A DNA stretch of 64,000 nt, from positions 8,740,278 to 8,804,277 of the forward strand of contig NC_134030.1 of the NCBI RefSeq assembly GCF_964204645.1, written 5' to 3'. Made by a program: the position numbers and the translations under genes. Positions 56,435 to 64,000 of this stretch are shown in pieces (the stretch's first letter is position 1; every line of letters starts with the position of its first letter). The notes under the pieces were generated by a model that was given only the letters and a program-made list of their open reading frames with translations, was not told the origin of the DNA and searched no databases. Origin of the DNA: Tubulanus polymorphus (Eukaryota > Nemertea > Palaeonemertea > Tubulaniformes > Tubulanidae).

Positions 56435-59244
56435 ATGTGGACCTCAAAAATCTTACTGACGATAGCTGTTTCATGTGTACTAATCATAGAAGACGCGCAC
56501 GGGTTTTCTTTGATGAAACGTCTCGGATTATTCGGATGTAGCGGCTGGGCGGCGGGCTGCACGCATACCGTCAGCTCAAGTCACTCGAGCTCCGACCGCG
56601 GCGGTTCCAGTCCGGTCGACAGTAGCTGGTCGGAAAACCAACGATTTCAACCGCTTTACCCTTTTACCTCAGGTATATATTATGCGAAAAGCGAATCACA
56701 AACGACGTAAATAATCAATCCAAAAATGTCGGAGTACACAAAGTTGAAAAATCACGACGAAAGCTTCACGGTGATGTTGCAGATATCAGGAAAAACCTAT
56801 ATGGAGCGGTTAGAGCGTTCGACTCTGGGAAGCCAGGTCATGGGTTCGAACCCTGTATATTGCCGTAGTTTCCTCGGGCAAGAAACTTATCCTCATTGCC
56901 TCTCTCCACCCAGGAGTAAATGGGTACCTCGCCTGATAGATGACAAGTTCGTGTAATTTTGTAGTAAACACATGCTTTCATGTGATACTAAGATTTCATA
57001 AGGTGGGCCACCAAAATCATGACCTTTGGCCCCTCATCCAGCGTTACTTGGATATAAGTGAGCACTCGTATCTGTCACGTTCATACTCCAAATACTCGAC
57101 AATTTCAAATAGGAAGATGTTGATTTCTGTATAGGATGACATCTTGGGTGTCTCGTTTATCATAAGCTATCGGTTTTGAATCGCACAATTAACTGTTTTT
57201 TTTTGTGAAGCAGATAAGAAATTAAAAAGCCAGGGTGGATTCGGGTGGCTTGAGGAGTGATAGGCAGAGTTAAGATCATAAGCAACTGTAATGTGTTAGA
57301 AAAATGTGTATGGAATCCTTACATTGCGCACGTGTTTTACATGTACGACACTAGTTGCTCATGTAGCCTCGTTTTGGTCTGATTCTAGGAAGATCATGGC
57401 GTCCAATATTCAGCGGAAAACGACGTTCATCTCGACTTTCTGAACAGGACCGACTATTCTACAAATTCTTTTATGAACTTCTATCGAAAGGTAAGCGATA
57501 TCCAGCCCTTTTCCTACAAAGCGTCACAGTTATGTTGTCACTGTTTTCAGCCAGTATGTTTTAGGGCTTTAGTTCGTGTGTGAATGTATCTTACAAAGCA
57601 CATTTCAGCTTACATCTCTTGGGATGAAAAATGATGCCCCCGAAAAAATCACCAAAATCTAGTTACACGCGTGCGGTGCAGAGAGGCAACTTTTTAAAGC
57701 TTTTCTTGAACGATAGCCGGAAATTGCTCGGTGTCGAACAAACAAATCGCTTATCTCCGTTAACGCAAGACTAAAATTGCTTAATGTTGGATTTGCTCCG
57801 AGATGCCCGATATCAAACATGTTTGATATCGGGCGATGGCAAATTGCTCGCCGCAGAAAAATTGCTCATCGATCGCTCGGAGTTACTATACGTGTATGTG
57901 CGATCGCAGGAGACAATAAGCAACTCATTAACCAGCCAATAAGTGAGCAAATAATTACCATGTGATACTTCCAAACTGACAACTTAAGAACAGAAGGATG
58001 TTCTTGAAATGATATGTGGGCTGAAAGGTCGTTTCTGTTCGGTAAATAAGTCTTGGTTTATTCAAAATTAGCGGTAAAATGACACGCTATCCTCCAATTA
58101 CAGTTCTTTGACAATGTTACAGCTATTCCTGATGCCACTCTCTCCTCGCTGGCCGGTTCCTTATCCAAACCATCCTTGTATCATCTACCTGACTGGATTT
58201 GTCCTCTACGTGGCTAGGGAGTGCCGCTGCAGCGTTCATTTCTCCTGTTTGAAGGTCGCCATTTTGATTAGTCACATGATACAGATATTTGCCGGGAAAA
58301 ATAATTGCTTCTCGTCTCCGGTGATGGCACGTGGGAGATCCAGACCGAGCAACCGATTGCTCAGAGCTGCTTGCATTTGCCGATCTCAGCAACGGGCACC
58401 AATGTCTTTACTTATTCGACATACTGGCCGACAAAAATATTTTTACGCCCAACAAACACTTCAGAATAACTATTTCCTGTCAAATTTAACACCCAGATTA
58501 TCTCGCACCGGCCGGTTGCACAGTCATGACTTCTGTCATGACTTAATCTTAAGACTGGTCTTAAGTCGTTAGATCGGAAGCAAGTGAAGAAGTGAAGCAA
58601 GCATTGTCATTTTGAGCGAGCAAATTGGAGGTGTCAGATATAGAGTGGTCGGAAAGATATTTTCGGAACTAAATAACTCATCTTTATCAGCGGTGATTAG
58701 CGTTTCGAATCAGTCATGATAAATCCGGAGGCCAGCATTTAAAAGCATGGTTAGATAACCGGCGTAATGCGCTTAATGTTACAAAATATGTGTTCATAAT
58801 ATGAAAGTAGCCATCAAATACATAGCTTCCTCCAGGTGACAATCGGCTAAATATGATATATTCATTGACTTCGCCTCAGAATATTCTAATTCGGAATTTC
58901 ATATTAATGCTTCACGTCACTACCAGAAAGACATCTCGATTGATGTTTAATCTTTGTAACTGGTAAATATCCCCCTGGCAAATCCCCCCTCCCTCGGTAA
59001 ATATCCCACCAGATTTCCTATTTCCCAGTCCAATTTGTTTCACTATTCTTATGTTGAAAAACTTCGATACATTTCAAAAATTTCAAATTCCCTGTGGTTT
59101 ATACCTACGGGATATCTACCGCAGGATTATTGTCTATGTTCGTAAATTTCAGATATGAAACTACGGAAAGAGGAGGAGGAGCCGACGGATGAACGAGCCG
59201 ACTGGCTCGAGAACGTCCTTCGTACTCAACGACTTCGCAAATGA
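56435..59244 (+). CDS. Secreted neuropeptide-type precursor, unassigned family
   Basis: Exons 56435-56672, 57389-57490 and 59153-59244 join in phase to 143 aa, and all junctions are GT-AG. Residues 1-23 are a signal peptide (MWTSKILLTIAVSCVLII core). A dibasic site at K28-R29 releases a peptide starting LGLFGCSGWAAGC, whose two Cys (35, 42) could close a small ring. Exon 2 creates a second candidate, ending SWRPIFS followed by G-K-R-R (89-92), a classic amidation and cleavage signal, so a C-terminally amidated peptide is predicted. The C-terminal part (RLFYKFFYELLSK, then acidic EEEEPTDE) looks like a spacer or third peptide. An acceptor directly before the start implies a 5'UTR exon. AATAAA is at 59492-59497. 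The Cys-x-Gly-Trp-Ala pattern faintly recalls GGNG-type peptides, but the Cys spacing differs. Confidence 0.7.
56797..56950 (+). mobile_element. tRNA-derived SINE (family 2), intronic
   Basis: Head TGGAGCGGTTAGAGCGTTCG with B-box GGGTTCGAACCCTG, then GGGCAAGAAACTTATCCTCA and CACCCAGGAGTAAATGGGTA. Same family as 62884-63190. It lies in intron 1 of the peptide precursor gene, in sense orientation. Confidence 0.78.
57805..57834. repeat. Perfect 30-bp palindrome
   Basis: Two exact 15-base arms with no spacer (right arm TGTTTGATATCGGGC). It is flanked by several AAATTGCTC-type repeats (57700-57870) inside intron 2 of the peptide gene. Confidence 0.9.
58500..58580. repeat. Fragment of the TTAAGACTGGTCTTAA MITE family
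   Basis: Shares CTTAAGACTGGTCTTAAGT and the following GTTAGAT with the 8241-8375 element. Confidence 0.6.
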
Positions 59245-61825
59245 ACAGCGAACGCAAAGGAGGATAGACAGCCGATTTTTTTTGGGCAGCGATGAAATAT
59301 CGACAGACTTCAATTTTGACTCGAAATTTCTGGAAAATGAAAATTGTTATCGCGCTTTAAGTGTCTGAATAAGAATTCAAATGATTATATTTATCTAAAT
59401 CGATCGATTGATTTCGAATGATTGATCAAAAAGTACATTGAAAATCTGCGCATTTATCGACGTTTTTATAAAAACAAAAATGACAAACGAAAATAAAGAA
59501 ATCACGAATATATTGCGATGTAGAACTCATTTTATGTTCAAATTGATTTTCGCGCCAAAATCTCTACAGGTGCAGAGCTGGACTGCGTAGTGAATGACTC
59601 TCTGATTCCGAAAGTTGTTCTTGTTCTTAAAGATGAGATGTCTAGCGGGGTGAATCCAGGAGCAGACGCTGACAGGAGCACGAAGAAATCAAAAGGGCAT
59701 ATCTACTGAAAAAGGGTGGGTCAAGTATCGACGCGGCCAGAACTGGGGTCTGGAAAATTTTTCAATTTCAGCACATTTTCATACAATTTCAAGGCACTTT
59801 AGGGATAATTAAGAGATTATAAGCTAAATCGTGCGCTGGGGACGCTGTTTTATTAGTTGTGGGTGGAAAAGTGCCCTGAAAAATAACGCCATCATATTTT
59901 CAAACGGGCGTGGGGAAAATTGCGACCGGAGCACGCGCTCATCTGGATACACCCCTGTGATATCGACTATTTTTCGGAATGAAATTCAATGAACATGCCG
60001 GTTACTGTCTTGACGTACGCGCAAAAAAATAACGGGGCTTCTAAATCAGGTAACATCGCCATCGCAAAGGGCACAACATTGCAAACGACTTTCATTTTTG
60101 TTAATAGACAGATATTTCAAAACAGCGAAGGAAACGAGTGTCAAAATGTCACGATAAAACATTGTCAAACTTATTGAGTTTACTAAAATAGCATCACTTA
60201 TTCAACATTGACCACATCCACAACAACGGATCTAGGAGGAAATCATTTTTCTGCCGATGAAGAAGAAGAACCAGTTTCAAGCATTGTAAGAATAACATAA
60301 ACGGCCACCAACTTCTAGAAAGTGCTATCAGTAACAAATCGAATTTTTTTCAGTAACATTTCATCGAAATATGAAAGAAAATGTTCAAATTACAGTTATC
60401 AACAGTTAGACCCTCGGTATCATCTTTCATATTTCTGTACACATCAAACAAATCAAATCAGCATTTCTCCTACTAGTAAAACAAATACTGAAAATCAGGA
60501 AGGGAGTTGGCAGCTCTGAACATAATATATGGTAACCGGTTGGAGAGCAGTCATTTACTCCAAGCAAGAGAGTTCAAAACCTTGGCGGAAGTGGATAATT
60601 CGCAGATATGAGCCGCCGACCGCCGATTGTGTCCGCAAACAATTCGTGACAAAACGCAGATAGAGCCAATTGGAAATCAGGCGAAACTAAGGTAATCTAA
60701 CCGATCGCGGAACACCCACTACGGCATCACGATGACACATTCATTAGTTCATTAATGTCTTACGTAATTACTAGTTTAGAAGTTTACTCTTTTGCGGGTA
60801 ATGGGTTTGCCTTACGACTGCGTCAGACGTTGAAAACCGATGACAGATATCGGTAAGCCGCGTATCCAATTTCAATATTTCACCTAATTATAGTGGATTA
60901 TTGTCACGCGACGAAAGATTTCAGATTTCACAGCGACGAGCACGAATCGAAAATGCCATTCTGAGACACCTTACAACGGACTCCTGTCGCTTGTTGTCAT
61001 CACAGTTATAGTATAGACAGTATTAACTGGTTTATATATCCATTGTCATAGTAACATTGTTCTACGGTTCTAATCAATTATGTCAATTCAACCCCGCATT
61101 TTCCCCAATAGCAGAAGTGGGTTTGAGAAGTTCAAGACCCAATACCTACTACAAATAAGCAAACACTTTCTTGCGCTCTGCATTATGTTACTGACATATA
61201 AGAAGAAACCAAGAATTTTCAGCATTAATTTCAGCTATAAATTTTTGCATTTTAATCCATCTTTCGATAATTTCAAATAATAATTTTTCCAGGACCCGAG
61301 TTTTTCTCTAAGTTGGCTACAATAGTTCGGCATTTGAAGTATCTCTCATTGATTAAATACACTTGAAAAGGGATCGCCAAGACTGTAGCAAAACATAGGC
61401 GACAAATTCGAAACATGAAATAAGAATTCCGAATTCCTACGGTATTCATCGGCGTGCGGGCGCGCGCGAGAGAGACGTTTCATGTGATAATAGTGACGTT
61501 TCATATCGAATTGAAATAAATGGCCCAAGCCGTAATCATCATCGTCGTGGCGTAATAAAACATTCCTCGAGCGCTTTACAAAGAGAAGACACGCAAAACG
61601 CCGTTAAGCCGTTTTAAAAGCGCGTGGGAGGATAGATTATAGACGATGATTTCAAGACGAATACCATTGACGGAAAGCGCTCGAGATCAGACTCCGATCG
61701 CTCCGCCGTTTTACCCCGAACAAAAACTTCGCAATTTCGGGATCACAAGAATTCTGCGCACGTTTCATCGTGTAGTCAAAAGAGTCAATAAGATCGAATG
61801 AATGACGATAACTAATGTCGAGTTT
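59245..61825. other. 3' region of peptide gene and intergenic DNA
   Basis: Contains the AATAAA at 59492. A 46-codon exon-like frame after TCTCTACAG (59570-59709) is in compatible phase with peptide exon 2 but lies beyond the poly(A) signal. No further gene seen. Confidence 0.4.
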
Positions 61826-62145
61826 ATAGCCGCGATCACGCGAAGTGTTTTTGGCCCTGGCCGAATTCGACACGGAAAGACCCGTTCACCCGACGGCCAA
61901 AAGGGCTCTAACTTAAACCGTCGGTCCAGGTCTGAACCAAATTCTAACACGGGTCAAATTATTGCATATGAATTGCATCTGGTTCTGGAAGTGACTCACT
62001 TTGCTTTGTTTAAGCATTTTTCAGTATCAAGTGGTTTACTAGCATATGAACGCGCTCTCTAATAAGGCACCGGCCAAATTCTATACGGGCAAGATCCGTG
62101 CCGATTTTGGCCCGGATCAATCGTCTCCGTGCGATCGCGACTGTA
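61826..62145. mobile_element. MITE with TAGCCGCGATCACGCG ends
   Basis: Second copy of the 44686-45109 family without the DIRS insert. Its ends are TAGCCGCGATCACGCG and CGTGCGATCGCGACTGTA, with internal GGCCAAATTC-type repeats. Confidence 0.75.
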
Positions 62146-62883
62146 TACCAATCCATGCGCTGATAATTAAGGTAATAACAACGCAGTTAAGAAACGAAAG
62201 TCAACCCGACCTCATCTCGTCGGCAGGTATATCGTTATAAGCGGCTATCGTTGGTGTCATTGTTATTCAACAATTTTCCGCGACTGCGGCTCAGATCTAT
62301 GTATAATCTTATTCATATTCGGCCGAAAACCCTCAAGGAAACGAAGTCATGCATCATCAACGTATACGCATCCGGTTGTCTATTCGCCAGCTTCCGACGC
62401 GCTATTTATATTTAAAGTAGAAATCGAGCGAGGAAAATCGGCGTTCGTCACAAATTGATACGTAACACAACCGGACCGACGGAAACGAAATACAGCTATA
62501 CGAATATAGATTTAATGAACGCAATTGTCATCGTCACATCGCACGAAGAAACGTGCCCCAAAAATAGATACGAAATATCAAACCGATCGACGAAGCAACA
62601 GAATTAGATGTCGAATGTTTTTTTGAAAACGTTTCATCTGATAAACAGAGAGAGAGTTTAAAAACCCACAATGCCGTCGTCGCCACAAGGGAAGTGGCCC
62701 TTAGTGGCTCTAATTATATATCTAATTATATATATATATAATCCTGTTTTGGATTCAGAGTTTTGTACGAGATCAACAATTTTTTGCCAACCTCATTTCC
62801 TAAACGATGATTTTTCGGCGTAACAAAAACCCTGCAACTTCTTAGATTTCGAAGAAATAGATCAACATTAATCACTATAACTG
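62146..62883. other. Intergenic, no gene seen
   Basis: AT-rich, with a short TA-rich patch at 62713-62741. No coding signal. Confidence 0.4.
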
Positions 62884-63190
62884 CGCCAGTGGTGTGGACC
62901 AGTGCTTAGAGCGTTCGACTCTGGGAAGCCAGGTCGAGGTTCAAACCCCATAGTGTCCCGGGGCAAGACACTTATCCTCATTCCCTCTCTTCACCCATGA
63001 TCAGATGGGTAGCCGGGCTGATAGGTTACTCCAGAGCACCCAGCAGCTGCTCAGACATCACTTCTCCCCAAAGAGAGATGACTCTGATAAATGGTTAGAG
63101 TTAGGCTGGGGGGAATAATGCCGATTTAATAGAAAGTGCCGTTGAATAAAATTTGTATCACAGTGAAAAGGGCGCTACAGAAAATAAGTG
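62884..63190 (+). mobile_element. tRNA-derived SINE (family 2), long copy
   Basis: Head GTGCTTAGAGCGTTCGACTC with B-box GAGGTTCAAACCCC, then GGGGCAAGACACTTATCCTC, CACCCATGATCAGATGGGTA and a 3' part to AAAAGGGCGCTACAGAAAAT. It is longer than the copy at 56797. Confidence 0.78.
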
Positions 63191-64000
63191 ACTATGACAA
63201 TCTTTGCATGCTCGCATCATGGATAATGATAATAATTCAGAACAAATTTTTTCATCAAAAAAAATCCGAAGAACCGATCATTACGAAGCGACGACGGCAC
63301 TGAGATGTTCAATTTCGTTCTACCACCACAGTTTTTAACTGACAAGAATTACGAAATTTTTTCCTGGGCGAAACAACATCGCTAGGTAAGCCCCGCCGTG
63401 GAAAGGCTCACGTTTCATATTTCGGTAAGTCAACAATTTCTAGTAACAATTGATACATCCGGTTGATACGACATACATTTGAGTGCTTCATAAACACAGT
63501 AGGCTAATGGTTTCTGTGAAAATGGAGCCATTTCTAGCCGTCGCCTAAGAAAAGTGACGATGCAACCGAAACCACAGCAAATATTACTGACTGTCAGTCA
63601 TGCGGACCGCATTTGTTGTTATGAATAATAGATCGCCCCATCCATTCAGTCGTTCAAAATGTTTTACGAAAATTTCAAATTTTGTCGAGATCCTATGAAC
63701 GGAATTTCTTTAAAAGAATCTCGCACAAGTATCGTGTAAACAGAACTGATTTGAATGTTAATACTTTTACGACCTGGTAATTCAGTCAATAGTTTATCAT
63801 CAAGCTCGATAACAGTGTCTACATTTCTAAGAAGCGATTTAAGCAATCGACTATAAGTTCGAACAATTATTGGAGCCCTGTTAAAACCCCTTCAGTGCGG
63901 TGTATACTTTTTGCTAATAATTAGTTTTATCTCTATTGACAGATGGCAGCACCTGTCAAACATTGTGTTTTCTTAATTTTGTATATGATATTGTGCAATT
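63191..64000. other. Window edge, no gene seen
   Basis: AT-rich DNA without supported exons or recognised repeats. Confidence 0.4.

Noticed and set aside
56797-56870. tRNA gene in the peptide-gene intron
   Set aside because: The head is shared with a copy at 62884 together with a long non-tRNA body, so it is a SINE.
58108-58572. 154-codon frame on +
   Set aside because: Falls within intron 2 of the peptide gene and ends in a MITE fragment; no domain-like features, and it overlaps an open frame on the opposite strand.
59570-59709. Alternative last exon of the peptide precursor
   Set aside because: The acceptor and phase fit exon 2, but it lies past a good AATAAA at 59492 and encodes nothing peptide-like; one-third of random acceptors would fit the phase.

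Overview
The window is nuclear DNA of an invertebrate animal. It has spliced genes with short exons and GT-AG introns, long repeat-rich intergenic stretches, long (TA)n runs, tRNA-derived SINEs, MITE-like elements, a DIRS retrotransposon and a CR1-like LINE. The GPCR type, the repeat style and the gene structures suggest a lophotrochozoan (mollusc, annelid or relative). That assignment is an inference. A 100-base N run at 28845-28944 marks a scaffold join.

Layout. (1) 1-10 kb: a tandem trio of intronless rhodopsin-class GPCR copies on the + strand. Copies A (161-1156) and C (9041-9991) are intact. The middle copy B is a decayed pseudogene split in two by a complete 6.1 kb DIRS element (1751-7866, genes on the - strand: gag, RT/RNase H, tyrosine recombinase). 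(2) 10.5-19.4 kb: an hnRNP A/B gene on - (12 coding exons, 566 aa) and an HP1/CBX gene on + (4 coding exons, 180 aa), head to head with start codons 1.3 kb apart. This is the arrangement of human HNRNPA2B1/CBX3 and HNRNPA1/CBX5. (3) 19.4-28.8 kb: HP1 3' region, MITEs, and an unrecognised single-exon tail-anchored protein on - (24711-25568). (4) 28.9-37.7 kb: a block of duplicated repeats with a 154-bp tandem array, interrupted by a 2.6 kb insertion that carries a tRNA-like head and a 63/73-bp minisatellite. The octamer TAGGCCTA is heavily clustered here. (5) 38.4-42.3 kb: a four-EF-hand calcium-binding protein on + (153 aa) and the last exon of RBM42 on -. (6) 42.3-53.5 kb: MITEs, a SINE, a (TA)n tract and a broken CR1-like LINE. 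(7) 56.4-59.2 kb: a three-exon secreted peptide precursor (143 aa) with dibasic and amidation sites, which I cannot assign to a known family. The last 4.7 kb hold MITE and SINE copies and no supported gene.

How the parts relate. The hnRNP A/B and HP1 genes plausibly share one bidirectional promoter; an NRF1-type site and a palindromic E-box lie between them. The GPCRs form a local family altered by a retrotransposon insertion. The remaining genes show no visible functional link. All exon models were read by eye from splice signals and phase continuity and have no transcript support.
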